This document shows positions 16,617-25,683 of a DNA stretch of 64,000 bases, in pieces; position 1 is the first letter of the stretch, and every line of letters starts with the position of its first letter. Position numbers and translations under genes: made by a program. This DNA is from Chloroflexota bacterium (lineage in GTDB: Bacteria; Chloroflexota; Anaerolineae; Anaerolineales; Villigracilaceae): contig JAKOVF010000187.1 of assembly GCA_029782225.1 (NCBI GenBank), positions 1 to 64,000 of the forward strand, given 5' to 3'. The notes beneath the pieces were generated by a model, which saw only the letters and a program-made list of their open reading frames with translations, made no database searches and was not told where the DNA came from.

Positions 16617-18434
16617 ATGAGCAACCGGAAGACACAGACCAAGGCAGAGTTACTTCGGGAATTGGAAGCATTGCAACGGCGCGTCCTGGAGTTGGAGAAC
16701 CGGAATCCCCAGGCGGAAGTGACGCCAAGTGAGAGCGTGGAGGGGGTACTAAGCGAAGGCGAAAAGCGATATCGGACGCTTGCAGATGCTTCCTTCGAAG
16801 GGATCCTGATATCTGAAAACGGCGTGATCGTTGATCTTAATTCCCAACTTGCCGATATGACGGGCTATCCCCGAAGCAAGCTGATCGGGAAGTCCGTGAT
16901 GACCATCGTTGCACCGGAATCCCGTCAGGACGTCGCGGAAGCCATACGCACAAGCCGGCTGGAACCTTATGAACTGGAGGGGCTGCGCGAAGACGGGACG
17001 GTTTTCCCGGTGGAAGCCCGCGCCAGGACAGCCTGGATTTCCGGCCGCCAGGTAAGAGTCACAGCACTGCGGGATATGACGGAAAGAAAACATGCGGAGT
17101 CCGTGCTGAGAGCCTCTGAGAATAAATTCTCCATCGCTTTTCACACTTCGCCAGATTCCATCAATATCAACAGATTGACAGACGGCTTATACCTGGACAT
17201 CAACCAGGGATTTACAGATATTACCGGTTATACAAGGGAGGATGTCCTGGGAAGGACCTCTCTTGAAATCAATATTTGGGCGAATCCGGCGGATCGTGCC
17301 CGCCTGGTTGAGGGGCTGCAATCCCAGGGCCTGGTCAAAAACCTTGAAGCGACCTTTCGAATGAAAGATGGGCGGGAAAAGACTGGCCTGATGTCGGCAA
17401 GGATCATCGAAATCAACCGAGAACGGTGCATTCTCTCGATCACTCGTGATATTTCAGAGCGCATGCAGATAGAGCAGGCCCTGCGCAGTACCAATGAACT
17501 GCTTCAGGCGCTGGTCAACGCCTCCCCCGTGGCAATCGACATGGTGGATAATAAGGGGAATGTAAAGCTGTGGAGTCCGACCGCGGAACGGCTTTTTGGA
17601 TGGAGCGCGGGTGAAGTTATCGGTCGCCCACTTCCCTTTATTGTGCAGGGCGGACAATATGAGCTGGAGGAACAAATCAAACAGGAGCTGAGCGGGATGA
17701 CCGTATCCGGAGAGGAGACGAGACGCAGACGCAAAGACGGTTCATCCGTGGATGTGCAGCTCTGGACCGCTCCCCTGCACGATCCCGAAGGCGCAATCAT
17801 TGGCTCAGTTGGCATCATCGCCGACATCACCGAGCGCAAGAAAGCGGAGCAGCAGATACAAACGCTCAATTCAGAGCTTCTCATCGCTTATGATGAAACA
17901 TTGAAGGGCTGGTCACGGGCACTGAACCTGCGCGATCCCAACACAGATGGACATTCCAAACGCGTGGTAGATGTGACCGTTCAACTGGCCCGCGAACTTG
18001 GCATTCCGGAGTCCGAGCTGATCCATGTCCGCCGCGGGGCCATCCTGCATGATATCGGCAAAATGGGAATTCCCGATCATGTCCTACTCAAACCCGGCAC
18101 GCTCACGGAGGAAGAATGGCTGATCATGCGATTGCACCCTGTTTTCGCCTATGAAATGCTGTCGAAAATCCCATTCCTGAAACCTTCCCTTGATATTCCA
18201 TATTTCCACCATGAAAAATGGGACGGGAGCGGGTATCCGCGTGGACTGAGGGCCACAGAAATCCCGCTGCCTGCACGTGTGTTTGCGGTGGTCGACACAT
18301 TCGACGCATTGACCTCAGACCGGTCGTACCGCCATGCATGGAAAAGAGAAGATGCTCTGTCCTATATCCGTGAACAGGCCGGTATTCAATTTGAACCACA
18401 GATCGTCGAAGCCTTTATGAGGACAATAAGTTAA
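16617..18434 (+). CDS. multi-PAS HD-GYP protein, probable cyclic-di-GMP phosphodiesterase
   Basis: The 605-residue cytoplasmic protein starts after GGAGG (6 nt spacing). It begins with a short coiled coil (about 5-45), followed by three PAS domains with PAC ends (about 50-160, 165-290 and 295-420; e.g. ITRDISERMQ and IIADITERKK), then an HD-GYP domain (430-605). The HD-GYP motifs are intact: HSKRV, HDIGK (about 479), HP in the RLHPVFAYEM segment, and HHEKWDGSGYP (about 530). Known HD-GYP enzymes hydrolyse c-di-GMP to pGpG/GMP. No membrane segment is seen, so the PAS domains probably sense a cytoplasmic ligand or redox state. It is monocistronic or leads into the DinB-like gene 20 nt downstream. 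Confidence 0.92.
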   Translation: MSNRKTQTKAELLRELEALQRRVLELENRNPQAEVTPSESVEGVLSEGEKRYRTLADASFEGILISENGVIVDLNSQLADMTGYPRSKLIGKSVMTIVAPESRQDVAEAIRTSRLEPYELEGLREDGTVFPVEARARTAWISGRQVRVTALRDMTERKHAESVLRASENKFSIAFHTSPDSININRLTDGLYLDINQGFTDITGYTREDVLGRTSLEINIWANPADRARLVEGLQSQGLVKNLEATFRMKDGREKTGLMSARIIEINRERCILSITRDISERMQIEQALRSTNELLQALVNASPVAIDMVDNKGNVKLWSPTAERLFGWSAGEVIGRPLPFIVQGGQYELEEQIKQELSGMTVSGEETRRRRKDGSSVDVQLWTAPLHDPEGAIIGSVGIIADITERKKAEQQIQTLNSELLIAYDETLKGWSRALNLRDPNTDGHSKRVVDVTVQLARELGIPESELIHVRRGAILHDIGKMGIPDHVLLKPGTLTEEEWLIMRLHPVFAYEMLSKIPFLKPSLDIPYFHHEKWDGSGYPRGLRATEIPLPARVFAVVDTFDALTSDRSYRHAWKREDALSYIREQAGIQFEPQIVEAFMRTIS

Positions 18435-18454
18435 ATACTTCGGATTAAGCGAAC

Positions 18455-19135
18455 ATGCCACGTTCTTCAAACCAGGTCGATGTATATTTGGAAGTTGGAC
18501 AAAAACGTGTCTTCGCGGGCGCCCTCGACTGGCCCGGTTGGTGCCGCAGTGGTCGCAACGAAGCTTCGGCCCTGCAGGCGCTGTATGAGGCAGGTCCGCG
18601 TTATGCACGGGTGCTGAGAAGCGCGCGGCTCGGCTTTAAGGCAGCCGCCGGTGTCTCTGATTTTGTCATCCTGGAACGGCTCAAAGGGAACACAACCACT
18701 GACTTCGGCGCGCCGGATGCTGCTCCCTCTGTGGATGCGAGGCCGATGAATGATGTAGCGCTGAAAAGATTACAGGCCATCCTCAGAGCCTGTTGGCGGG
18801 AGTTTGATAAAGTCACGCAGGCTGCTACGGGTCATACTCTTCGCGTGGGTCCGCGCGGGGGCGGCCGTGATTTGGAAAAGATTCGCCAGCACGTTCTGGG
18901 TGCCGAGGCAGGCTATCTTTCCGCGCTTGGCTGGAAAGCTGACTTGAGTGACTCTACCGATGTATTGGAGCAAACCCGACAGAGCGTCCTGAATGGGCTG
19001 GAAGCGGCAGCCAACGGGGAGATCCCGGCCCGAGGTCCGCGCGGAGGCATGCGCTGGACCCCGCGTTACTTCGTCCGCCGGGCTGCGTGGCACATCCTGG
19101 ATCACGTTTGGGAGATCGAAGACCGTCTGCAATAA
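18455..19135 (+). CDS. conserved hypothetical protein with DinB-like C-terminal helical bundle
   Basis: The 226-residue protein opens with VDVYLEVGQKRVFAGALDWPGWCRSGR, a segment resembling HicB/DUF1902-type folds or other small alpha/beta domains. The C-terminal half is helical and ends with RYFVRRAAWHILDHVWEIEDR, the sort of His-containing helix seen in DinB-superfamily proteins. It follows the HD-GYP gene by 20 nt and may be co-transcribed. No function can be assigned. Confidence 0.7.
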   Translation: MPRSSNQVDVYLEVGQKRVFAGALDWPGWCRSGRNEASALQALYEAGPRYARVLRSARLGFKAAAGVSDFVILERLKGNTTTDFGAPDAAPSVDARPMNDVALKRLQAILRACWREFDKVTQAATGHTLRVGPRGGGRDLEKIRQHVLGAEAGYLSALGWKADLSDSTDVLEQTRQSVLNGLEAAANGEIPARGPRGGMRWTPRYFVRRAAWHILDHVWEIEDRLQ

Positions 19136-19329
19136 ACAGGAGGCTCATCTCATTTTTTGTTCTGCAAGGAGTTTGCATCGTCGGGACCCCGAAAAGCATG
19201 GGGTAGGCGATCACCCTTTTCGCAATGACAGATGTTCCACGGAGGGTTGACAGGCACGCTATAATTAATTCATCGTTGTGACAGGAAATTCTCGGGCAAT
19301 TATTATTCAGTTCAAAATTGGGAGGCCCT

Positions 19330-21048
19330 ATGTCTGGTGAGTTTCAAGTCAGTGGCACGAACGCCGTAGCGCTCTTCACTCTAAAACTCCATCGCGGCGA
19401 CGGGATGACTCTCGTGGGAATGAACTGGAAGAACGGCCAGCCGCCGCAGGACTTTGTCGGCTTTGCCATCGAATACAAGGAGCCGGGCGGGCAGAAATTT
19501 TTCCCGCTGAAGAATCGCATCGCATTTCCGGGCGCCGATGGGGATGTCAATCCGAATAAGCTTTCCACCACAATCTCGCCGATCCAGAAATTTCGCTGGG
19601 TGCATTTCCCGCGCAATGCGGAGATGCCCGGCGAATTTGTCTATAAGGTCACACCGGTCTTCATGAACAACCTGGATGAGCTGAGCTATGGCGAACCTCA
19701 GCAGGCCGCCATCGAACTCCGCCGCGAGACCTATCCGCGCAAACTCAACGTGACCTTCACCCGCGGCTTTGTCTCATCACAGGCGTTTTGTGACCGTTAT
19801 GAGTCCGTTGCGCCTGTTTCCACGCTGATTCCTGCGAGAGCCGACGATGGATTGACCTTTGTCCCGACTCACCCCAGGGCCAGGGAAGCCCTGGCATGGA
19901 TGGGCTTCGAGGCGCGCTCAGCCATCCTCGAGGTGCTGGACCAGGCCATTGCGGACACGCAGGCTCAGGTCAGGGTGGTGGCGTACGATCTGAGCGAGCC
20001 GGATGTTGTCTCCCGTTTCGAGAAGCTGGGTCCACGCCTGAAGATCATCATCGACAATGATGGGGCTCATGGCAAACCCCATTCCGGGGAGGCTCAGGCG
20101 GAGGCGCGCCTGAAGGCCTCGGCTGGCGCTGCAAACGTGAAGCGGCAGCACATGGGCCACCTGCAGCACAACAAGACCATCGTGGTCAACGGGCCAAAAG
20201 TGAAGGCGGCCGTCTGTGGTTCGACCAATTTCACATGGCGCGGATTCTTCGTCCAGGCCAACAACGCCATGATCCTGCATGGCAGCAGCGTGGTCAAGTT
20301 GTTCATGACGGCCTTCGAGGATTACTGGAATAACGAGACCCCGCCAACTTTCGGCGCGACCAGGTCCGCGGTCTGGACTAATCTCGGCCTCAAAGGGATC
20401 GACGCGAAAATCGCCTTCTCGCCGCATGTCTCTACGAACGCGCTGCTGAAGTCCATCGCGGATGATATTGGCAACAATGTGACCTCGTCCCTGTTGTATT
20501 CTCTGGCGTTCCTGTACCAGACTCCCGGGGTGATCCAGGATGCGATCAAGACCGTCTCGCAGAACAACAATCTCTTCGTTTATGGAATCTCCGATCGAAA
20601 GGTGGGCGGGATCGACTTGCAGAAGCCAGATGGCAATGTGTCGCCGGTCTTCCCCTCGGCGCTGTGCGGGAAGAACATTCCGGAGCCGTTCAAGTCTGAA
20701 CCGACGGGAGGCGGCGGCAACCGTTTACATCACAAATTCCTGGTCCTCGATTTCGACAAGCCAACTGCGCGGGTGTATCTCGGCTCGTACAATTTCTCTG
20801 TCCCAGCCGATACGCAAAACGGAGAAAACCTGCTGCTCATCCGCGACCGTCGGGTTGCAGTTTCCTATGCCATTGAAGCGCTGCGTATTTTTGACCACTA
20901 TCATTTTAGAGTGGCTCAACTGGATGCGAAGAAGGCAAAGAAGAAACTTCAATTATCCAGGCCTCCGCGAAAACCCGGAGAAGAGGCCTGGTGGGTTAAG
21001 GATTACACCATTCCTGTCAGGATTCGAGACCGCGAGCTTTTTGCCTGA
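19330..21048 (+). CDS. phospholipase D-like protein with two HKD-type motifs
   Basis: The 572-residue protein starts at ATG 19330 with GGGAGG 4 nt upstream. Residues about 15-140 form a beta-rich N-terminal domain (possibly fibronectin-like). Two PLD units follow: the first motif reads QHNKTIVVN (about 278), an HxKx4N variant in which the usual Asp is Asn, and is followed by CGSTNFT. The second reads LHHKFLVLD (about 466), a standard HxKx4D followed by LGSYNFS. PLD proteins act on phosphodiesters (phospholipids or nucleic acids) using one His from each motif, and both His residues are kept. There is no signal peptide, so it is probably cytoplasmic. A TATAAT at 19260-19265 may be its -10. Confidence 0.86.
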   Translation: MSGEFQVSGTNAVALFTLKLHRGDGMTLVGMNWKNGQPPQDFVGFAIEYKEPGGQKFFPLKNRIAFPGADGDVNPNKLSTTISPIQKFRWVHFPRNAEMPGEFVYKVTPVFMNNLDELSYGEPQQAAIELRRETYPRKLNVTFTRGFVSSQAFCDRYESVAPVSTLIPARADDGLTFVPTHPRAREALAWMGFEARSAILEVLDQAIADTQAQVRVVAYDLSEPDVVSRFEKLGPRLKIIIDNDGAHGKPHSGEAQAEARLKASAGAANVKRQHMGHLQHNKTIVVNGPKVKAAVCGSTNFTWRGFFVQANNAMILHGSSVVKLFMTAFEDYWNNETPPTFGATRSAVWTNLGLKGIDAKIAFSPHVSTNALLKSIADDIGNNVTSSLLYSLAFLYQTPGVIQDAIKTVSQNNNLFVYGISDRKVGGIDLQKPDGNVSPVFPSALCGKNIPEPFKSEPTGGGGNRLHHKFLVLDFDKPTARVYLGSYNFSVPADTQNGENLLLIRDRRVAVSYAIEALRIFDHYHFRVAQLDAKKAKKKLQLSRPPRKPGEEAWWVKDYTIPVRIRDRELFA

Positions 21049-21123
21049 GACATGGTTTCGCTGAGGAGTGGACGGGACGAAGCCGCTCCTCTTTTGATTA
21101 TTCTTTATTGGTAGGAGGTTCTG

Positions 21124-21825
21124 ATGTCCAATCTTAGTGTTGATCGTAAGAGTGTTGCCCCATCCACTGCACCAATCTTCACCGGTCCTGTGCGCTGGAT
21201 GGCCGCGGCCGTACTGGTCATCGGTCCATTGCTGCAAGTGATCGAATTCTTGACCGGCGATGAGGCCGACGACAACGCGGCGCGGGTCGCATTCTGGGCG
21301 GCTCACCCCGCGCAGACGGGTCTTTCGATGGCAAGCGGATTGCTGGCAATCCCCTTCCTGCTGGGTGCCAGTGTGATTTTAGTGGCACTCACGCAGAGTT
21401 ATTCCCGGCGGTTGGCCTGGGCTGGCGGCATCTTCATGACGTTTGGAATGACTGGTCTCGCCGCGGCACACGGATACGAGTTGGCGGCGTTTGGGCTTAC
21501 CCTCTCCGGAAATTTGCCTGTGGCAGCCACAGTCTTGAACGGCGATACGCTGGGCATCGCGGGGATCGTCCTTTTTATTATGTTCCTGGGTGGAGTAGTA
21601 CTTGGCTCGTTGACCATTGCCATCGCGGCCTGGCGTTCGCCGCTTGTGCCTCGCATTGTGGTCGTGTTCATGGTGGCTTTCGCCATATTGGATTTTGCAG
21701 TCGGGCAGGGGGATATCAGCCATCTTGTCAATCTGGCCGGCTTTATCATTCTGGCTGTAGCCGTCGTCAACGGTTATTTACGCCAGCCGGTCGCAGCCAA
21801 GACCCGTGAGACTCAGCCAGGTTAA
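21124..21825 (+). CDS. hypothetical integral membrane protein (about six membrane segments)
   Basis: The 233-residue protein starts at an ATG after GGAGG (4-5 nt spacing). After a 25-residue polar N-terminus come about six hydrophobic segments, with a conserved-looking DDNAARVAFWAAHPAQTGLS loop after the first. The C-terminus is short and polar. No family was recognised; the layout resembles DUF4386-like or other small multi-spanning proteins. It is 75 nt downstream of the phospholipase-like gene on the same strand. Confidence 0.78.
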   Translation: MSNLSVDRKSVAPSTAPIFTGPVRWMAAAVLVIGPLLQVIEFLTGDEADDNAARVAFWAAHPAQTGLSMASGLLAIPFLLGASVILVALTQSYSRRLAWAGGIFMTFGMTGLAAAHGYELAAFGLTLSGNLPVAATVLNGDTLGIAGIVLFIMFLGGVVLGSLTIAIAAWRSPLVPRIVVVFMVAFAILDFAVGQGDISHLVNLAGFIILAVAVVNGYLRQPVAAKTRETQPG

Positions 21826-21828
21826 GTA

Positions 21829-22064
21829 ATGGATAACATTCACTCTCAAGATCGGAATTTGCGGCACAAAGATAACCATGTACGGGCCATCGCGGCACGA
21901 GTTTTACGCAATCTGGCGAAGAGTGACCCGGACTCACAGACTTCCGTGCCCTGCTTGCGGTGACGAAGAACGAGAAAATCGAGGAGTAAGCATTGGAATT
22001 GATCGAAACCCAAGTTGACCCGAAATATCGGAAGAAGTATGCGAGTCTCTGGAAGGTCAAATAA
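21829..22064 (+). pseudogene. degraded remnant of a HEAT-repeat-like gene
   Basis: Three pieces in different frames read like one protein. An ATG frame 21829-21963 gives ...KDNHVRAIAARVLRNLAKSDPDS. A shifted frame then gives DFRALLAVTKNEKIEE before a stop at about 21988. A further frame gives LELIETQVDPKYRKKYASLW and a stop at 22062-22064. The pieces resemble the helical repeats and C-terminus of HEAT-like proteins, with the middle deleted and at least one frameshift. None of the pieces has a good ribosome binding site. Confidence 0.55.
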
Positions 22065-22303
22065 AGCGTCTTAGGAACTGAGACGTACAGCAGATAGTGA
22101 TGAAAATAACAAGGGTGATATACTCAATTGAGATCAACCTTTTACAGCCTGATGTTCAGGAAGTGTAAGACTTTGTGCAGCGCACTCATAAGCATGACTC
22201 ATCCGCCCGCTGAATGAGGAGTTGCGCTGCGGCCTCCATCCCTAAAGCCTGGCAGCCCATTTGAGAAGTTACCGCGTACGCCCGTCACAGCACAGGAGGC
22301 AAA

Positions 22304-23446
22304 GTGAACAGAAAGCAACAGTCCAAAGCCATCGTTATTCTGGCAGCGAGTCTTTTCTTCTCCAGCTGCGGACCAGGACCGCTCGTTGGCACCACTCCCG
22401 CTCCAGCATCCACAAATACACCCGCACCGACAGCCACGCCTCTTCCAACCGCCACCAGCATTCCCACACCGGTACCCGGAAGATTGATGATCGTGATGAA
22501 TAGGGAGGTCGTGGTCATTCCGGCAGATCCTTCGTACGGAAGCACGGAACAGAGTATTCTCATCCCGCAGGAGAAATTTGACGTTGCATTTCCCACTGTT
22601 GGAGAAACCGGCGTCCCTCTTGTATCCCCGGAGCTTTCGCCCGACGGCACGAAATTGGCCGTGGTGACCTGCAGAGTCCTTGGATATGGCTGCGAAAATG
22701 ATCGCCTTTACGTCAGCACGGTGGACCTGGCCACAAAAGTGGAGTTTACATCGTATCAGGGCGGGCCTCTGGCATGGTCGCCCACCAGTGACAAATTGCT
22801 GATTCAGGGGGCTAAAGAGGCCTCAGAAAAACAGGTCATCGGCACTGGTGCGGAGGACTTCGGCAATGTTCTCCAACTCCCGCCCGCCGATGCTGCCTTC
22901 TGGACCTACGATGGCAAACAGATCTACTTCTTCAGAGACGGCTGGCATGTCATCAACAGTGACGGCTCGAACGAACAAAGCGTTCCCTGTGATTTGTGCG
23001 CGCTGGCGCCCACTCCCACATCCTTTGCAGTCGCCCAGTCTCCTGACGGAAAATACATCGCCATCGGCAGCCTGGATGGCATAGTATTTATTGTCCGCTC
23101 AGACAACTTCGCAGATTTCAAACTGGGCTCTGCGGGCGCTTATATCAGCCGCCTGTTCTGGTCACCGGACAGTACCATTCTGGCCATAAACATAGATACC
23201 ACCACCAGCCAATCCGACATTATCATCATGAACACCGAGGGCACAACCATCGAAAAGATGACGCGCCCCGAAGGGGTTAACCTCACCATCCTGTGCGGTT
23301 GGTCGCCAGATAGCCAGTATGTGGATTATCTGTCTATTCGAGACAAGGGATCTGACCTGTTCCTCCACAAACTCGGCGAGGAAAACTCAATCCAACGACT
23401 ATCCATTGAAACCGGCAACCAGAGTTGCCCAATATGGCTGAAGTAA
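22304..23446 (+). CDS. lipoprotein with TolB/WD40-like (PD40) beta-propeller
   Basis: The 380-residue protein starts at GTG after AGGAGG. It has a lipoprotein signal (LAASLFFSSC) followed by a long Thr/Pro linker (about 25-60) typical of surface lipoproteins in this window. The rest contains repeated propeller blades with the PD40 pattern: SPELSPDGTKLAVV, LAWSPTSDKLLI, AFWTYDGKQIYFF, VAQSPDGKYIAIG, LFWSPDSTILAIN, CGWSPDSQYVDYL. It is predicted to be anchored on the outer face of the cytoplasmic membrane. Its role is probably binding or scaffolding; no catalytic motif was seen. Confidence 0.86.
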   Translation: MNRKQQSKAIVILAASLFFSSCGPGPLVGTTPAPASTNTPAPTATPLPTATSIPTPVPGRLMIVMNREVVVIPADPSYGSTEQSILIPQEKFDVAFPTVGETGVPLVSPELSPDGTKLAVVTCRVLGYGCENDRLYVSTVDLATKVEFTSYQGGPLAWSPTSDKLLIQGAKEASEKQVIGTGAEDFGNVLQLPPADAAFWTYDGKQIYFFRDGWHVINSDGSNEQSVPCDLCALAPTPTSFAVAQSPDGKYIAIGSLDGIVFIVRSDNFADFKLGSAGAYISRLFWSPDSTILAINIDTTTSQSDIIIMNTEGTTIEKMTRPEGVNLTILCGWSPDSQYVDYLSIRDKGSDLFLHKLGEENSIQRLSIETGNQSCPIWLK

Positions 23447-23728
23447 AACAGTTCGTTGGAATTTGGCAGAAAAAGTCAATGAATTTCCTGGAAACAACGA
23501 ACTTGATGTTTTTCCACATCCAAATAGCCAATCGTGGAAAATAGTTTCAAATGGGCGGTGGACATCTTGCGCAATTCCATGACGATATCGATGGAAATGC
23601 AAGTCTATGGAAACTTATTTGAAGCATTCAGCCGACAAGAGGTATCCTAAACAGAGTGTACAATAGAGTCGATCACCGTTCCAGAAAATACTACTTTCAT
23701 TGTTTCCTGCAAAGGATGAGACCAGCTC

Positions 23729-24475
23729 ATGCTCCTCTTCCAGCCCCCTCCTCCTACTCGTTACGATCTTAACTTCACTATCGCCGGGATCCCGGTCCGT
23801 GTGCATCCGTTATTCTGGCTGCTGGCCCTGATACTGGGATCTTCGACGAACCTGCTTCAACTGCTGATCTGGGTCGTGGTGGTCTTTGTATCGATCCTGG
23901 TTCACGAGCTGGGACATGCCTTGGCGATGCGAAGATACGGGATGCCCTCCAATATCATCCTTTACTGGGGAGGCGGCCTGACTGTCCCGGAGCCGGTCAA
24001 GTGGGGATACAACTGGGCCAATGTCTCCATCGGACCCAACCAGGAAATCCTGATTTCCCTGGCCGGACCATTCTCTGGATTCCTGCTGGCCGGTCTGGTC
24101 ATGGCCGGGGTCGCGGCCACAGGCGGCTCCGTTGGGGTAAGCATGCTGCTTGGTGTGATCCCCATCCCTGTCGCTGCCGTGCCCTGGGGCGGAGCCATTG
24201 CAAATATATTAGTAGGTACGCTGCTCTGGGTCAACATCTTCTGGGGATTGATCAACCTGATGCCTGTCTCCCCGCTCGATGGTGGAAACGTAGCCCGTTA
24301 TGCGCTGCTAAAAGCTGACCCGGCGGATGGAGTGCGCAAATCGCTCTGGCTTTCGACTGTAACCGGAGCCGTTCTCGCCATTGTTGGCCTGATTTTCCTG
24401 CGTAGTTTATTTATGGCATTCCTGTTCGGCTTTCTGGCATTTCAGAGTTACCAGTCACTGCGTGGCCGCTTCTGA
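23729..24475 (+). CDS. site-2 protease family (M50) intramembrane metalloprotease
   Basis: The 248-residue membrane protein has the zinc site HELGH (residues 59-63) in its second hydrophobic segment. The second metal motif is SPLDGGNV (about 182-189), with the Asp ligand after NLMPVSPLDGG. About six membrane segments are seen, with no PDZ or CBS domain. Family enzymes cut membrane-anchored substrates such as anti-sigma factors within the bilayer; no such partner is adjacent. The start follows a weak GGATGAG. Confidence 0.9.
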   Translation: MLLFQPPPPTRYDLNFTIAGIPVRVHPLFWLLALILGSSTNLLQLLIWVVVVFVSILVHELGHALAMRRYGMPSNIILYWGGGLTVPEPVKWGYNWANVSIGPNQEILISLAGPFSGFLLAGLVMAGVAATGGSVGVSMLLGVIPIPVAAVPWGGAIANILVGTLLWVNIFWGLINLMPVSPLDGGNVARYALLKADPADGVRKSLWLSTVTGAVLAIVGLIFLRSLFMAFLFGFLAFQSYQSLRGRF

Positions 24476-24483
24476 TCGAAATG

Positions 24484-24551
24484 AACGTCCCGAAGGTTGA
24501 ATGGCAGCGCTACGATGGAGTTTTGTCTTCTTAAGAAACCTTCGGGACGTT
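24484..24551. repeat. hairpin with AACGTCCCGAAGGTT arms
   Basis: A perfect 15-bp inverted repeat (24484-24498 and 24537-24551) with a 38-nt loop follows the M50 gene by 8 nt. The same stem core recurs at 31386, 33539 and 34761. The U-run after it is missing on the plus strand, so termination may be weak here. Confidence 0.7.
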
Positions 24552-24638
24552 CTCCCTGGAAAACGGTAAAACCCGAGCAACAATTTTCCGTATAAGAGTG
24601 TGTGGCAGAAGGTTGCCTGACCACTTGGCTAGGTAAAG

Positions 24639-24663
24639 ACTCTCCCAGCGATGGGGGAGTTTT
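24639..24663 (+). terminator. intrinsic terminator upstream of the ABC exporter operon
   Basis: A 9-bp stem ACTCTCCCA/TGGGGGAGT with a GCGA loop is followed by TTT. It lies 51 nt before the ATPase gene. Confidence 0.6.
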
Positions 24664-24713
24664 CGCTTGCGAAGGTTACAATGAAGAAGACCTAATCACG
24701 CTTAGGAGTCCCA

Positions 24714-25655
24714 ATGAATCAAAAGGCCATCGAAGTACAGGATCTGCATAAATCATTTGGGGAAAATCATGCTGTGCAGGGCGTCAGCTTTGACGTGGAA
24801 CAGGGTGAGATTTTTAGTCTGCTCGGCCCAAATGGAGCCGGGAAGACCACCACTATTTCCATGCTGTCGTGCCTGCTGCGGCCCAACGAGGGCGATGCAC
24901 GCATCATGGGTCACTCGATCCGCACAGATGAGATGGGAGTCAAGTCTGTGCTGGGCGTGGTGCCGCAGGAGATTGCGCTGTACGAAGACCTGACCGCGCG
25001 CGAGAACCTGACCTTCTGGGGGAAAATGTACGGGCTACGGGGATCAGCCCTCAAGTCCCGTGTGAACGAAGTGCTGGATGTGATCGGCCTGCGCGAACGG
25101 GCCAATGAACGCGTCGGCAAATATTCCGGCGGGATGAAGCGCCGGGTCAACATTGGCGTGGCGCTGCTGCACAAACCCAAAGTCATTTACATGGATGAGC
25201 CGACCGTTGGCATTGATCCGCAGTCTCGGCGCAACATTCTGGATAGCGTGGTGGCGCTGAAGGATCAGGGCATGACGGTGCTTTACACCACGCACTATAT
25301 GGAAGAGGCGCAGGAACTTTCCAATCATATCGGCATCATGGATCACGGGAAGATGATCGCCTGGGGCACGAACGACCAACTGGTGAAGCTCGTCGGCCAG
25401 CAAACGCGCATTGATTTGACCTTAAATACAAATGCCGAGAACGTGATGAAGGCATGGCAGTCGGTTGAAGGTGTGAAGCGTGTCCTCGCGGAGGATGGTG
25501 TGATCACCGTCCTTGTAAACGACAGCAATGAAGTTCTGCCGCGCCTGTTTGAGGCGGCCACGCGCTGTGCCGCGCGCATCACCTCGGTGGATATCCGCGA
25601 GCCAAACCTCGAAGCGGTATTTTTGCATCTGACGGGAAGAGCGCTGAGGGATTGA
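24714..25655 (+). CDS. ABC-2 type exporter ATPase subunit
   Basis: The 313-residue ATPase starts at ATG after AGGAG. It has Walker A (GPNGAGKTT, about 38-46), Q-loop VPQEIALYEDLTARENL, signature YSGGMKRR, Walker B VIYMDEPT with VGIDPQSRR, and the H-loop in TTHYMEEA. The VGIDPQSRR D-loop and a roughly 80-residue C-terminal extension are typical of the DrrA/NodI/CcmA class that works with ABC-2 permeases. It is followed at once by two permease genes and would power export of a drug, lipid or polysaccharide. Confidence 0.93.
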   Translation: MNQKAIEVQDLHKSFGENHAVQGVSFDVEQGEIFSLLGPNGAGKTTTISMLSCLLRPNEGDARIMGHSIRTDEMGVKSVLGVVPQEIALYEDLTARENLTFWGKMYGLRGSALKSRVNEVLDVIGLRERANERVGKYSGGMKRRVNIGVALLHKPKVIYMDEPTVGIDPQSRRNILDSVVALKDQGMTVLYTTHYMEEAQELSNHIGIMDHGKMIAWGTNDQLVKLVGQQTRIDLTLNTNAENVMKAWQSVEGVKRVLAEDGVITVLVNDSNEVLPRLFEAATRCAARITSVDIREPNLEAVFLHLTGRALRD

Positions 25656-25683
25656 CAAGGGACGGTAGACGGTTGAGGAAACC

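Noticed and set aside
19247-19265. TTGACA followed by TATAAT upstream of the phospholipase-D-like gene
   Set aside because: The spacing is only 7 bp, too short for a promoter pair; only the -10 box is credible.
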